Shown here: one piece after another, positions 32,690 through 41,761 of the stretch
Position numbering within the stretch: the stretch's first letter is position 1
How the letters are laid out: the number at the start of each line of letters is the position of its first letter
Source: Oscillospiraceae bacterium
GTDB taxonomy: Bacteria; Bacillota; Clostridia; Oscillospirales; Acutalibacteraceae
NCBI GenBank assembly: GCA_015066565.1
Contig: SVOB01000001.1
Span: 682,001-746,000, forward strand
DNA: 64,000 bases
Direction of reading: 5' to 3'
Notes under the pieces: model-generated
Told to the model about the DNA's origin: nothing
Database searches by the model: none
Seen by the model: only the letters and a program-made list of their open reading frames with translations
Translations under genes and position numbers: made by a program

Positions 32690-33883
32690 ATGCCTAATTT
32701 TGAACAAGAATTCACTACTATCCCCTACGGCGCGCTCGGCATTATCGCGCTTCCCGGCTGTGAGGAAATGGCTGAAAGGATTGATAACTACCTCGTTTCC
32801 TGGCGTAATAAGAGAACCAGCGAGCACAAAAGCACGCTTGCGTTTTCAGGCTACGAAAGAGATACCTTTATCATCGACGCTCAGTTCCCGCGTTTCGGTT
32901 CGGGCGAAGGCAAGGCGCATATTTCACAAACCATCAGAGGCTACGACATATTCATTCTCATCGATGCTTTCAATCACGGCGTGACATATAAGATGTACGG
33001 TCAGACGAACCACATGTCACCCGACGACCATTATTCCAACCTCAAGAGAGCGATTTCCGCTATCGGCGGCAAGGCTCGCAGAATCAATGTTATTATGCCC
33101 ATGCTCTATGAGGGCAGACAGCATAAGCGTTCAAGCCGTGAGTCGCTTGACTGCGCTATGGCTCTTCAGGAGCTTTGTCTCGATATGGGCGTTGACAACA
33201 TTATCACCTTCGACGCTCACGACGCAAGAGTTCAGAACTGTATTCAGCTCAAGGGCTTTGAGAATTTCACTCCGAGTTATCAGATGATTAAGGCGCTTCT
33301 TAACACCTGTCCCGACATTAAAATTGACAAGGACAACCTTATGATTATCTCCCCCGACGAGGGCGGTATGCACCGTTGTATCTATTATTCAACGGTTCTC
33401 GGCGTTGAGCTTGGTATGTTCTATAAGCGCCGCGACTATTCAAGAATTGTCAACGGCAGAAACCCGATTATCGCTCACGAATTCCTCGGCGCCAATATTG
33501 AGGGCAAGGACGTTATTATCGTTGACGATATGATTTCATCGGGCGACAGCATGATTGAGGTTGCCAAAAAGCTTAAAGAACTCAAGGCTAACCGTATTTT
33601 CATCTGCACCTGCTTCGGTCTTTTCTGCGAGGGACTTGAGATTTTTGACAAGGCTTATGAGGAAGGCCTCTTCACAAAGGTATTCACAACAAACCTCATT
33701 TACAGAATGCCCGAGCTTTATGAAAAGGAATGGTATCGCGAGGTTGATATGGCGAAATATATTTCGTACATTATCGACACTCTCAACCACGATATGTCCT
33801 TAAGCGAGCTTATTGACCCCGCTGACAAGATTAAAAACCTTCTTATCACAAAGGGCTACAAAAAGGCTGAAGAAGAGGAATAA
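32690..33883 (+). CDS. prs: Ribose-phosphate pyrophosphokinase family protein
   Basis: At 397 residues it is longer than the usual ~315-residue PRPP synthetase, but it has the family's signatures. These are MPMLYEGRQHKRSSRESLD (flexible loop), DAHDARVQN and the PRPP-binding VDDMISSGDSMIEVAKKL. It makes PRPP from ribose 5-phosphate and ATP for purine, pyrimidine, NAD and His/Trp synthesis. A strong AGGAG precedes the start. The long form, with an N-terminal AERIDNYLVSWR segment, is a divergent branch, so catalytic equivalence is inferred. Confidence 0.85.
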   Translation: MPNFEQEFTTIPYGALGIIALPGCEEMAERIDNYLVSWRNKRTSEHKSTLAFSGYERDTFIIDAQFPRFGSGEGKAHISQTIRGYDIFILIDAFNHGVTYKMYGQTNHMSPDDHYSNLKRAISAIGGKARRINVIMPMLYEGRQHKRSSRESLDCAMALQELCLDMGVDNIITFDAHDARVQNCIQLKGFENFTPSYQMIKALLNTCPDIKIDKDNLMIISPDEGGMHRCIYYSTVLGVELGMFYKRRDYSRIVNGRNPIIAHEFLGANIEGKDVIIVDDMISSGDSMIEVAKKLKELKANRIFICTCFGLFCEGLEIFDKAYEEGLFTKVFTTNLIYRMPELYEKEWYREVDMAKYISYIIDTLNHDMSLSELIDPADKIKNLLITKGYKKAEEEE

Positions 33884-33893
33884 TAAAGAACAT

Positions 33894-33937
33894 AAAAAAA
33901 CAGGCTGTATTTTAAATACAGCCTGTTTTATTTTTAT
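33894..33937. terminator. Bidirectional terminator between prs and the S1-domain gene
   Basis: AAACAGGCTGTATTT pairs with AAATACAGCCTGTTT, with A and T runs on either side. Confidence 0.85.
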
Positions 33938-34359
33938 TTACCGTAACCGCGGCGTGAGCCACGCTTACTTTCGGTTGAACGCTTAAGGTCGCTCATTCTG
34001 TCCTCGCTGGTCTTTTTAAAGGAAGCGAGCATATCCTCAAAGCTCTGATTTTCAGTGGACTTTTCGGGAAGCCCCTGCCAGCCCTTTGGCTGCGGACGGG
34101 TTTTCTTTGGCTTTTCGACCTTTTTAGGCTCCTGCGCCTGCTTGATAGAGAGACTTATTTTACCTTTTTCATTTATCTCGAGCACCTTAACCGTGACCTC
34201 GTCGCCCTCGGATAAATGCTCAGAGATATTTTTTACGAAGGTATTAGCCACCTCTGAAATATGAACCATACCGGTTTCACCGCTTTCAAGCGTTACGAAA
34301 GCGCCGAAATCCGTAAGTCCGGTTACCTTGCCAACAAGAATTTGTCCTACTTCAACCAT
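33934..34359 (-). CDS. S1-domain RNA-binding protein, YabR-like
   Basis: A 141-residue protein. Residues 3-75 form one S1/OB domain (GQILVGKVTGLTDFGAFV, GMVHISEVANTFVKNI, VKVLEINEKGKISLSIKQ). A basic, low-complexity tail follows (PKKTRPQPKGW, STESKRGSRRGYG). It is the last gene of the yabP-yabQ-divIC operon, the same order as B. subtilis yabR. It probably binds RNA or ribosomes; its exact role is not established. Confidence 0.85.
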   Translation of the reverse strand: MVEVGQILVGKVTGLTDFGAFVTLESGETGMVHISEVANTFVKNISEHLSEGDEVTVKVLEINEKGKISLSIKQAQEPKKVEKPKKTRPQPKGWQGLPEKSTENQSFEDMLASFKKTSEDRMSDLKRSTESKRGSRRGYGK

Positions 34360-34384
34360 GCTAAAAGAAAAAAGCCCCTTTCAA

Positions 34385-34750
34385 TCAGCCGTTCGCACCC
34401 GGAGTAACGTTATAGAAGAACTTTTCGCCGAGTTTACCGTACCCGAGCTCCTCACGTGCAATTTTTTCCATATAGTCACCCTGTTCGCCGTCAATAACAG
34501 CCTGAAGCTTAGCGTTCTCCTCCTGCTGATCGACAACCTGTTGGGATACTTCTTCGAGTTCTTTTTCCTTGCGGTGGATTTCAGCGCCCTTATGTATAAT
34601 TGAAACTGCAAAGACACCGACCATTACAAGCAAGGCGGCAATAAGGATATAGCTACCCTTAAAGCGGCGTTCATTATTCTGTTTTGCCTGATTCTTCGCC
34701 ACGATAATTTTTTCTGCCTTTCCTATATCTTGTGTTGCTTTGAGCAACAT
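34385..34750 (-). CDS. divIC: Septum formation initiator, DivIC/FtsB family
   Basis: A small bitopic division protein. It has a short basic cytoplasmic part, one membrane helix (YILIAALLVMVGVFAVSII) and an extracellular coiled coil (HRKEKELEEVSQQVVDQQEENAKLQAVI), followed by EKIAREELGYGKLGEKFFY, typical of the family. It would join the FtsL/DivIB complex at the septum. The start is uncertain: ATG 34750 is taken, though a GTG at 34702 is possible. It overlaps the end of yabQ, so translation is coupled. Confidence 0.85.
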   Translation of the reverse strand: MLLKATQDIGKAEKIIVAKNQAKQNNERRFKGSYILIAALLVMVGVFAVSIIHKGAEIHRKEKELEEVSQQVVDQQEENAKLQAVIDGEQGDYMEKIAREELGYGKLGEKFFYNVTPGANG

Positions 34751-35279
34751 TCCCCTTATATACTCTTTGATTATACAACAAAGCAGTATCAACTTGCAAG
34801 TGGTATTTTGATTTTTTTACTATTTTTTTCGTGTTTTTAAGCGTTTTTTCATATATTTTTTTAAAAATCCCCTTTAAGAGCTTAAAAAGCTTTCTGAACG
34901 GAAAAGAAATCACCCTGAAAACAAAAAGGAAAAACCTTTTAACAACGGCGAACAGTTTCTTTAAAACCGCGGTTATTTTTTCGCAGATTTTCACTATAAA
35001 AACTCCGAGCGAGAAATAATATACGAAAAAACCGATAAGCTCGCCGAGGATAACATAGAAGCGTATCTGACCGTCGGTTACCGAAAGCAAAAGCAGGAAG
35101 CTCATCAGCGACGAAAAAAGAGTAAAAATAACGTCGCAGACGACTGTCACCCATTTTCTTTTTGAAATCAGGTTTCTTATTATGAAAAAAACGTCGTAAA
35201 CAATACCTAACGCAAAGCCGAAGCCGACAGACACAAAGAAATTATATGTCTGTTTTGCAAGCGAAACGCCGTAGGTCAT
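34674..35279 (-). CDS. yabQ: Sporulation protein YabQ
   Basis: The 201-residue membrane protein has four N-terminal hydrophobic helices (FGFALGIVYDVFFIIRNL is the family hallmark) and a long, very basic C-terminal half rich in Lys, Phe and Arg. YabQ is needed for spore cortex formation in B. subtilis, in the membrane around the forespore. It overlaps yabP by four bases upstream and divIC downstream. Confidence 0.88.
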   Translation of the reverse strand: MTYGVSLAKQTYNFFVSVGFGFALGIVYDVFFIIRNLISKRKWVTVVCDVIFTLFSSLMSFLLLLSVTDGQIRFYVILGELIGFFVYYFSLGVFIVKICEKITAVLKKLFAVVKRFFLFVFRVISFPFRKLFKLLKGIFKKIYEKTLKNTKKIVKKSKYHLQVDTALLYNQRVYKGNVAQSNTRYRKGRKNYRGEESGKTE

Positions 35280-35557
35280 CTGAATACCTTTGAAAAGAAT
35301 GAAGCATTTTTAGGCTGGGAGTCGGTATAAGCGAGCGAGTTTATTTCGCCCTCGACCGAAAGTTCCCCCGTTTCAACGCTGAGCCTGTTTATATGAAGCG
35401 AATTGCCCCTGATTGTCAGAAGTCCCAGGTCCGTATAGACGACAACCGTTTCCTCGTCGAAGCTGTCGACATCCGACACGCCCGAAACGGTCAGCATCCG
35501 CCTGTCCTCCATTATAATATTGTTAGGTACGGATAAAAGTTTTTTGTCCTCGTTCAT
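35276..35557 (-). CDS. yabP: Sporulation protein YabP
   Basis: A 93-residue protein with the YabP/YqfC fold: NIIMEDRRMLTVSGVSDVDSFDEETVVV and LTIRGNSLHINRLSVETGELSVEG (both cited in part). The start follows AGGAGG. It heads the yabP-yabQ-divIC-S1 operon conserved in spore formers. YqfC at 40.3 kb is a distant relative. Confidence 0.9.
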   Translation of the reverse strand: MNEDKKLLSVPNNIIMEDRRMLTVSGVSDVDSFDEETVVVYTDLGLLTIRGNSLHINRLSVETGELSVEGEINSLAYTDSQPKNASFFSKVFR

Positions 35558-35630
35558 AACTGCCTCCTTAGAAGTTAATAACTACTAAATGGTATGATGA
35601 ACAAGGACAAAGTATTCTTTTTATTCAGTT

Positions 35631-36749
35631 TTACTGATTAACTATCTTTGAGAAGGAATTCTTGATAGTCGGGTTCGAGGTTGCAAGAGCGTAGTTGAGC
35701 GCTATAACGTCTGTAATTCCGTTTTCCTCAATAAATGACGGAAGGCTCATCTGGTTAACGCCGTCTTTTCTCGGGTCGAGAATATAGATTTCCTCAAACG
35801 CTTCCGTAAGGAACGGAGCGAAGCAGTTTCCGTAGGACTCTTTTATAAGAAGAATCTTTCTTCCGTTCTTTTTGTCGGTAACGATTTTTTCAAGAGCCTG
35901 GTCGCCCTGAATAAAGGTGCCAGCGTAGTTGCCTGCGTTGGGATTAACTATCATAAGGCTCTGGTTGTTACCCGTAAGACTTCCGTCGCCGCCTACGCCG
36001 AGGATTTCGCCCTTAGCGTTATTAAGCGGCATAAAGTATTCAATATAGTCGGGGTTATCGGCAAGCACCTGAGCCTTGCCCGAAAAGCCGTACATTGTTC
36101 CTACAAAGCCGTCCTCTTTACCTGTTTCGTATTTATCAAGAGGCTGGGGATTTTCAATTCCCGCCGCCTTTGCAAAGGCGAGATAAGCGTAATAAGCGCC
36201 TCTTGCTGTCCAGTGGTGGTCGGTTCGGTAATAAAGGTATTCGTCAGTGTGCTGAGCAAGCGAGCTCCAGGCGTCAACCTTAATAACCTTGTCCGACATA
36301 AAGTCATAGGCAATCTGAATACCCTTTCTCTGAGAACGGTTGCCCGTGCGATAATCCTCAGGGCCGTAGAATTCAACCTGAGTGGGAGCGATAAGGCTGT
36401 AAACCTTAACCTTCGGGCATCTTTCGGCAAGTGTGCTTATAATATCGGCGTAACTTTCAAGCGCCGATTCGCTTATGCCGTACATTTCCATAGCCCTTGT
36501 ACCCTGAATGATGATTGAATTCTGGATATTATATTCAACATCGGGAATATCCGCAGTCGTAACCTCGGTTTCGGTGGGCTTTTCCGTAGTTGTTTCGGTT
36601 GTCGAGGTCACCGTCTGTGAAGTTGAAACCGGCTCGGTTGTTTTTTCGGGTTTCTTTTCCGCTTTAGGTATTTTAGCGATAATAACGGCTATTACCGCAA
36701 TTACAACAAGCGCTACTGCTAATCCAATAATTTTTTCTCTCTTCGTCAT
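35631..36749 (-). CDS. DHHW-motif extracytoplasmic protein
   Basis: A 372-residue protein with an N-terminal membrane helix (IIGLAVALVVIAVIAVIIA), a Thr/Ser/Glu linker, and a SGNH-hydrolase-like/AlgX-N-like domain carrying the DHHW signature (YYRTDHHWTARGAYY). LLIKESYGNCFAPFLTEAFE near the C-terminus provides a second conserved block. Relatives are linked to O-acetylation of exported polysaccharides, and DHHW proteins are frequent near sporulation genes. It starts three bases before the end of the phosphoesterase gene, so both are in one operon. Confidence 0.8.
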   Translation of the reverse strand: MTKREKIIGLAVALVVIAVIAVIIAKIPKAEKKPEKTTEPVSTSQTVTSTTETTTEKPTETEVTTADIPDVEYNIQNSIIIQGTRAMEMYGISESALESYADIISTLAERCPKVKVYSLIAPTQVEFYGPEDYRTGNRSQRKGIQIAYDFMSDKVIKVDAWSSLAQHTDEYLYYRTDHHWTARGAYYAYLAFAKAAGIENPQPLDKYETGKEDGFVGTMYGFSGKAQVLADNPDYIEYFMPLNNAKGEILGVGGDGSLTGNNQSLMIVNPNAGNYAGTFIQGDQALEKIVTDKKNGRKILLIKESYGNCFAPFLTEAFEEIYILDPRKDGVNQMSLPSFIEENGITDVIALNYALATSNPTIKNSFSKIVNQ

Positions 36750-36751
36750 TG

Positions 36752-37456
36752 TTAACTCCTCAATTTTTCTCCGGTCTTTGCGTTGATTATGTTCTTAAAA
36801 ACGCTGACGTGAGTTGTGCTGATAAACTTGTCGATATGCATGCTTCCGAAGAACCAGCGTGTGAATTTACAGTCCTTTGAAAGCTCTTCAAAATATGTGT
36901 TAAGAACGGTAAAGCGGACGTTGTCGCCCTGTTGAAGATTAAGGAAGCTCTTGATTTTCGCGGGCGGCTCGTGAGTGATTATATAATCGACCTTGCCGTC
37001 ATACTTTTCAAGTGTCTTGATTCCCTCAAGCAAATCCTCTTTAGACGGGATTTCCTCTCTGTCCCAACTTTCATTATCGTTTCGCAGGTCAATGTCGGGG
37101 CTTTCTCCCCCGCCCATTGTGAAATAGGTTTCGCCCTCGATAGTGAAAACCTGACCTCTCATAAGGTGGTAGATATTACCGTAAATCTTATGTACCTTTC
37201 CGCCGTTCCACTCGCTCTGTTCAAAATTGTTAAGCAATGTGAAGTTGTCGTGGGTACCGTCGATGAAGCAGATATTGTATTTACGCTTGGCGAGCTTCTT
37301 AATAAATTTCTGTTCGCTTTTGTCGTCTTTCCATATAAAGCCGAAATCGCCGCAGACAATAAGAGTGTCGCCAGGTTTAATTCCTTTTAACGCAGATGAA
37401 CTTAAGCGTTCTCTGTCGCCGTGGGTGTCGCCTGTAACGTATACCAATTTTTTCAC
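36752..37456 (-). CDS. Calcineurin-like metallophosphoesterase
   Basis: A 234-residue enzyme with the two-metal motifs GDTHGD, GDFGF, DGTHDN (replacing GNHD) and THEPP. The substrate may be a nucleotide, a protein or a small phosphodiester. GTG at 37456 is used because KKLVYVTGDTHG begins the domain; TTG 37447 with better spaced AGGGA is possible. Upstream frame to 37558 is not likely. It is first gene of the operon with the DHHW protein and is divergent from dac. Confidence 0.75.
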   Translation of the reverse strand: MKKLVYVTGDTHGDRERLSSSALKGIKPGDTLIVCGDFGFIWKDDKSEQKFIKKLAKRKYNICFIDGTHDNFTLLNNFEQSEWNGGKVHKIYGNIYHLMRGQVFTIEGETYFTMGGGESPDIDLRNDNESWDREEIPSKEDLLEGIKTLEKYDGKVDYIITHEPPAKIKSFLNLQQGDNVRFTVLNTYFEELSKDCKFTRWFFGSMHIDKFISTTHVSVFKNIINAKTGEKLRS

Positions 37457-37573
37457 TTCCCTAAGATATGAGCTATTGAAAAAAGCGTTGGATAATGATA
37501 TAATCATATCTTGTAGATTATCAATGTATAATATACAACTTATTCCGCTACTTTGCAAGGGGGTTTTGAGGTT

Positions 37574-38914
37574 TTGTTCAAAAAAATTGTCTCATTTTTG
37601 TTAATTTTGACATTTACTCTCTCCGTTTTTTCTATTGAAAGTCAGGCTCTTTATAATTCGTCGGTAGAACTTGAATCGGATATAGTTCTTCTCGCTTCAA
37701 TTGATGACGGAACAATTTTGCTTTCCAAAAACCAGGACAAGCGTACTCCCCCCGCTTCACTGACTAAAATCGTTACCGCTTCAATTGTTTTACAGCACTG
37801 TACCGACCCGGACGAAATAATCGAAGCAGACGAAGCGAGCATTCAGGATATAAGCGGCACAGGCAGTTCAAACGCAAACATTAAGGTCGGCGAAAAGATG
37901 AGCGTTAAGGATTTGCTTTACTGCCTGCTCGTTCATTCGGCTAACGAGGCGGCGAACATTCTCGGCACAAGAGTTGCCGGAAGCATTCCCGAATTCGTTA
38001 AAATGATGAACGAATACGTTGTTGACCTCGGCTGTAAGAACACCCATTTCGTAAACTGCCACGGACTTGACGACGAGGAACAGTACACAACGGCTGAGGA
38101 TATGCTTGTAATAACACTCAAAGCGCTTGAAATTCCCGAATTCAAAGAGATTACAAGCACCGTTAAATACACCGTTCCGAAAACAAATATGTCTGACGAA
38201 AGATACCTTTACACGACAAACTGGATGATGAATCCCGGCCACCCGACATATTATTATGAGTATGTTTCGGGCGTCAAAACGGGTACGACAAGTCGCGCCG
38301 GAAGATGTATTATCTCAACCGCAAGCAAGGACGGCTATAACTATATCGGAATAGTAATGGGCGCTAAAAACGAGGACAGTGACGAAAACGCGGCGCTTCT
38401 CGAATGTAAAAAGATTTTCAAATGGGCGTTTGAAAACATTAAGCTTTCGACCGTTGTCAGCGCTAATTCAACCGTAACGGTTATCGACGTTGAGTTGAGC
38501 ACCGAGGCGGACCATTTAAGGCTTGTTCCTTCCTCAGATATGTCCCTGCTCGTTCCCACCGGCAACGACGAAAACAGCGTAATGGTTAAGGTCATCGACT
38601 CCCAGACGCCTAAATCCGTATCTGCTCCGATAAAAAAAGGTGACCCTATAGGCAAGGCTCAGGTGCTTTACGCCGACGAGGAAATCGCAGTTATTGACCT
38701 TGTCGCCGCCGAAAATATTTCAAGAAGCCCGATTCTCTGGTTCTTCCATTTGCTTAAAGAAGCGTTCTCGTCAACAGCCTTCAAGCTGATTGTTCTTGCG
38801 GCGGTTACGCTTATTATTGTTTATTTCATTCTTCTTATCAGATACAAAAAGAAAAAACGCCGCAAAAGACAAAGCGTTAAAACGGTAAAAATGAACCCGA
38901 ATTCAAAAAGATAA
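37574..38914 (+). CDS. D-alanyl-D-alanine carboxypeptidase, DacF/PBP5 type
   Basis: The 446-residue protein has a signal peptide (FKKIVSFLLILTFTLSVFS) and all three penicillin-binding motifs: SxxK in PPASLTKIV, SxN in VHSANEAAN and KTG in GVKTGTTSRAG. It trims the terminal D-Ala of peptidoglycan stems outside the membrane. A membrane helix and basic tail at the C-terminus anchor it. Start TTG at 37574 has AAGGGGG upstream; a TTG at 37553 would give a less typical signal peptide. Neighbouring sporulation genes suggest, but do not prove, a cortex role. Confidence 0.87.
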   Translation: MFKKIVSFLLILTFTLSVFSIESQALYNSSVELESDIVLLASIDDGTILLSKNQDKRTPPASLTKIVTASIVLQHCTDPDEIIEADEASIQDISGTGSSNANIKVGEKMSVKDLLYCLLVHSANEAANILGTRVAGSIPEFVKMMNEYVVDLGCKNTHFVNCHGLDDEEQYTTAEDMLVITLKALEIPEFKEITSTVKYTVPKTNMSDERYLYTTNWMMNPGHPTYYYEYVSGVKTGTTSRAGRCIISTASKDGYNYIGIVMGAKNEDSDENAALLECKKIFKWAFENIKLSTVVSANSTVTVIDVELSTEADHLRLVPSSDMSLLVPTGNDENSVMVKVIDSQTPKSVSAPIKKGDPIGKAQVLYADEEIAVIDLVAAENISRSPILWFFHLLKEAFSSTAFKLIVLAAVTLIIVYFILLIRYKKKKRRKRQSVKTVKMNPNSKR

Positions 38915-38921
38915 TTAAAAG

Positions 38922-38954
38922 GACCGAAGAAGAAATCTTCTTCGGTCTTTTTTT
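38922..38954. terminator. Terminator of the carboxypeptidase gene
   Basis: GACCGAAGAAGA pairs with TCTTCTTCGGTC, followed by T7. Confidence 0.85.
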
Positions 38955-39150
38955 ATAATTTATAATCCTCGGGGTCAATGCTTTCAACAGGGGCTTTTCT
39001 CTTCGGCTCACGCTTTAAAATATCGTATTTATACTTCCTGCAACAGTAGTCAAGCGAAACAGGCCCCTTTTTAGGACAGAGCACGGTTTCGCCGTCCGCT
39101 GCCGTTTTTCCGTAAAAGCAATATTCACATCTCTTTGAGATTTCGCTCAT
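38953..39150 (-). CDS. Small four-Cys protein, putative zinc binding
   Basis: A 65-residue cytoplasmic protein with CEYCFYGK, TVLCPKKGPVSLDYCCRKYKYD and a basic tail. The spacing of Cys residues suggests one bound metal ion. Start ATG 39150 has GGTAG upstream; an ATG at 39168 lacks a site. Small proteins of this type are common in Clostridia beside ylbJ, but their function is unknown to me. Confidence 0.65.
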   Translation of the reverse strand: MSEISKRCEYCFYGKTAADGETVLCPKKGPVSLDYCCRKYKYDILKREPKRKAPVESIDPEDYKL

Positions 39151-39188
39151 TTTTTCACTACCCATCATTAATCTTTAAAAATATATTA

Positions 39189-40253
39189 TCACACTTTCTT
39201 TCTCGGAGCAATATCAAAAATCAAACTTATGCTCATAAGCAAAAATGCGACAAAGCACGGCAGGGAGATACTGTAAGGGGCTGAAACCATTTTATCGGTT
39301 GAAGAAAAAACCGACAGCTCAATCGGAAAAAGGTACAAAAGCACCCTGCAAATTCCCGAAGCCAGAGCGCCGTTAACCGCCCTTGCAACGAAAAAATACC
39401 TGAGCTTCAACCCGCTTTCAAGCACGAAGCTCATAACCTGAAAATGAACGCAAAGCCCGCCGAACCCGATTATTGCGGTTATAACGGGAAGCGAAAAACT
39501 CCCCGCCGCCGACATTACGCCGTTAGTGACCTCAAGAAACGAAAAGATAAAACAGGTTATGTTTTTGCTTAACGGCAGGGCTCTTATCCCCTCGCAAATC
39601 GCCGAAAACACAAGCACATACGAGCTGACGGAGAGAAACCCGCCCGTCGCCTGCGAAGCGCTTTTTGTGAACGCCTCAAAAACCGATTTTTCAAAGACCT
39701 TGACTTCCCTTTTCTCTTTAATAACGGGCTTTGAAAAAAGAAAGCCCGCCGAAAAGCCCGTAAGCAACGACGACAGGGTCAGAGAACAGAACATTATTAC
39801 TCCCGCCCTTAATGACCCGAGCAGGCTGACGCCTACAGTTGAAATGACAAAGGCGGGTCCTGCGTTTATACAGAAAAGGTACATCCTCGCCGCCTGTTCC
39901 TTTGTTATTTTTCCGTCATTAAAAAGCTGTGACGTCATTCGCGCCCCGACGGGATAACCGCCGACAAGCGACATTATCACTGCCGCAGAAGCTTCCCCGG
40001 GCAGGCGAAAAAGCAGCCTTGTAGGGAACGAAAACGCCCTTCCTATAAAGGATGACACCCCGCTGTTTTCTATAAAGCAGGCAAGCGCCATAAACGGAAA
40101 AAGGGTCGGCAACAACACTCCGCCGACCGTTGCAAGCGCGTTTTTAATTCCCCTTGATACCACCGCCGGCTCGGACAAAAGATAATATGAACAGAAAGCG
40201 ACAAATAAAACCAAAAGCGCCGATTTAAGTATTTTAAGTATTCTGTTTTTCAT
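39189..40253 (-). CDS. ylbJ: Sporulation integral membrane protein YlbJ
   Basis: The 354-residue protein has eight to ten membrane helices and nucleoside-recognition-like (Gate) features: LPTLFPFMALACFIENSGV, SLVGGYPVGARMTSQLF and ITAIIGFGGLCVHFQVMSF. YlbJ is needed for spore cortex formation in B. subtilis. The start follows AGGTG. It is divergent from yqfC, with very short shared control DNA. Confidence 0.88.
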   Translation of the reverse strand: MKNRILKILKSALLVLFVAFCSYYLLSEPAVVSRGIKNALATVGGVLLPTLFPFMALACFIENSGVSSFIGRAFSFPTRLLFRLPGEASAAVIMSLVGGYPVGARMTSQLFNDGKITKEQAARMYLFCINAGPAFVISTVGVSLLGSLRAGVIMFCSLTLSSLLTGFSAGFLFSKPVIKEKREVKVFEKSVFEAFTKSASQATGGFLSVSSYVLVFSAICEGIRALPLSKNITCFIFSFLEVTNGVMSAAGSFSLPVITAIIGFGGLCVHFQVMSFVLESGLKLRYFFVARAVNGALASGICRVLLYLFPIELSVFSSTDKMVSAPYSISLPCFVAFLLMSISLIFDIAPRKKV

Positions 40254-40313
40254 TCTTCACACCTCAAGAATAGATATGTTTTCTTCTTCATATTAATTCT
40301 TGAGGTGAATTGA
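40254..40313. promoter_or_regulatory. Symmetrical divergent control region of ylbJ and yqfC
   Basis: Only 60 bases separate the two starts. ACCTCAAGAAT and ATTCTTGAGGT form a perfect 11-bp inverted repeat that includes both ribosome binding sites. Between them lie CATATTAAT (plus) and CATATCTAT (minus), which resemble sigma-E -10 boxes. Both genes belong to the sigma-E mother-cell programme in B. subtilis, so divergent sigma-E promoters are likely. A read-through RNA would hide both binding sites in one hairpin. Confidence 0.5.
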
Positions 40314-40568
40314 ATGAGCCAAAAGGAAAGGACAAACGAAAGAATAAGTAAAATCGAACAGCTCAGGCTTTGTCACATTGAGCTTGAGGGCAACAGGGAA
40401 CTGATTCTCGACGGTTGCAAAGGAATTGTCGAATACGAAAACGAAAGAATAAAAATCTGTACCGATACGCTGATGGTGGCGGTTACGGGCGATTCGCTTG
40501 AAATACGCACCTACACGCAAGACCAGATAGTTATCGGCGGCAAAATACTTTCAGTTGAATTCTCATAG
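40314..40568 (+). CDS. yqfC: Sporulation protein YqfC
   Basis: An 84-residue member of the YabP/YqfC family: EGNRELILDGCKGIVEYENERI and ITVxTxxxxVxGxxL-like strands ending SLEIRTYTQDQIVIGGKIL (cited in part). The start lies after GAGGTG. It is followed by yqfD at an 8-base gap, the conserved pairing in spore formers. Confidence 0.85.
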   Translation: MSQKERTNERISKIEQLRLCHIELEGNRELILDGCKGIVEYENERIKICTDTLMVAVTGDSLEIRTYTQDQIVIGGKILSVEFS

Positions 40569-40576
40569 GGGTTTTT

Positions 40577-41719
40577 ATGCTTTTTCTTTCATTTTTAAGA
40601 TACATCCAGGGCTACGCCGAATTTGAAGCCTCGGGCGGCTTTCCCGAGCGATTTATAAACCTTTGTACAAAAAACAGAATTCCTTTATGGAACATAAAAA
40701 ATACAAGCGGAACTATAACTGCCGCCACAACCGAAAACGCTTTGAAAGAGGTTGAGAGGACAGCGGGAAAAGCGGGAATGGACTTATCTGTTCTCCGTGT
40801 AGTTTCGCTCAAAAGCTCGCTTGAAAAGCATAAAAAGAGAAAAGGGCTTCTTTTCTCTCTTCTTTTTTGCGTTCTTGTTACCGTCTTTCTTTCCTTCTTT
40901 ATCTGGAGTGTATCGGTCGAGGGGAACGAACAGTATTCAAAGGAAGAAATACTTCATATCTTTGAGGAAAACGGCGTTAAAATAGGCTCGTTTAAAAGCA
41001 GTATTGACACTGTTTCAGTCAGCGAAAAAGCAGTTTCTGCACTTGACAAATTATCCTGGGCAAAGGTGAATATCCGAGGTTGCTTTGCTGTAATCGAGGT
41101 CAGAGAGCTAAAGGATAAACCTGATATTTTTGACGAAAGCAAGCCCGTCAATATTGTTTCCGACAGTGACGGGGTGATAATAAAATATGAGGTTTCAAAG
41201 GGAACTCCCCTTTTAAAGCCGTCGCTCGCCGTAACGAAGGGCGACCTGCTCGTTAGCGGTGTTTTAACTAATTCGGACGGGAGTGAAAGGCTCGTTCATT
41301 CAAAAGCCTTTATTACCGCAAGAGTTGAAACAACCATCAAAGGCGATTTCAATTCAAAGCTCTTTTCTCTAAACGGGGAAAACACAAGATACTCTGTTTT
41401 CTTTTTCGGGCTTACACTTCCCGATTACAAGGATAAAGACGCCCTGTTTGAAAGCAGAGAATATCTCGATAATAAAAATCGGCTTCTGCCTCTCGGTATT
41501 TTCAGATATTCCGGTTATCTTTTTGAAGATGAACATACGCCCGACGAAAGCGAAAAAGCTCTTTTAAATGCCTTTGATTTCAACGGGAAGGCGATAAAAA
41601 TATATTCGGAATCGAAGAACGTAATAAAAGCAAATATCAGTGTACCGAAAGACATATTGACGGGAAAATTTATTTGCGAAAAACAAATCGGCATTGAAAA
41701 GGAAATACTTACAGAATAA
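40577..41719 (+). CDS. yqfD: Sporulation protein YqfD
   Basis: A 380-residue protein with the YqfD/stage IV-like layout. It has an N-terminal cytoplasmic part (GYAEFEASGGFPERFINLC), one membrane helix near residue 90-115 (LLFSLLFCVLVTVFLSFFIW), and a large outer domain beginning IWSVSVEGNEQYSKEEIL. Mutants in B. subtilis make defective cortex. Second gene of the yqfCD operon. Confidence 0.88.
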   Translation: MLFLSFLRYIQGYAEFEASGGFPERFINLCTKNRIPLWNIKNTSGTITAATTENALKEVERTAGKAGMDLSVLRVVSLKSSLEKHKKRKGLLFSLLFCVLVTVFLSFFIWSVSVEGNEQYSKEEILHIFEENGVKIGSFKSSIDTVSVSEKAVSALDKLSWAKVNIRGCFAVIEVRELKDKPDIFDESKPVNIVSDSDGVIIKYEVSKGTPLLKPSLAVTKGDLLVSGVLTNSDGSERLVHSKAFITARVETTIKGDFNSKLFSLNGENTRYSVFFFGLTLPDYKDKDALFESREYLDNKNRLLPLGIFRYSGYLFEDEHTPDESEKALLNAFDFNGKAIKIYSESKNVIKANISVPKDILTGKFICEKQIGIEKEILTE

Positions 41720-41721
41720 AA

Positions 41722-41756
41722 AAAGACCTTACGAAAACTGTAAGGTCCTTTGTTTA
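41722..41756. terminator. Terminator between yqfD and the GtrA gene
   Basis: GACCTTAC pairs with GTAAGGTC, with A-rich and T-rich ends on both sides. Confidence 0.75.
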
Positions 41757-41761
41757 TTTAA

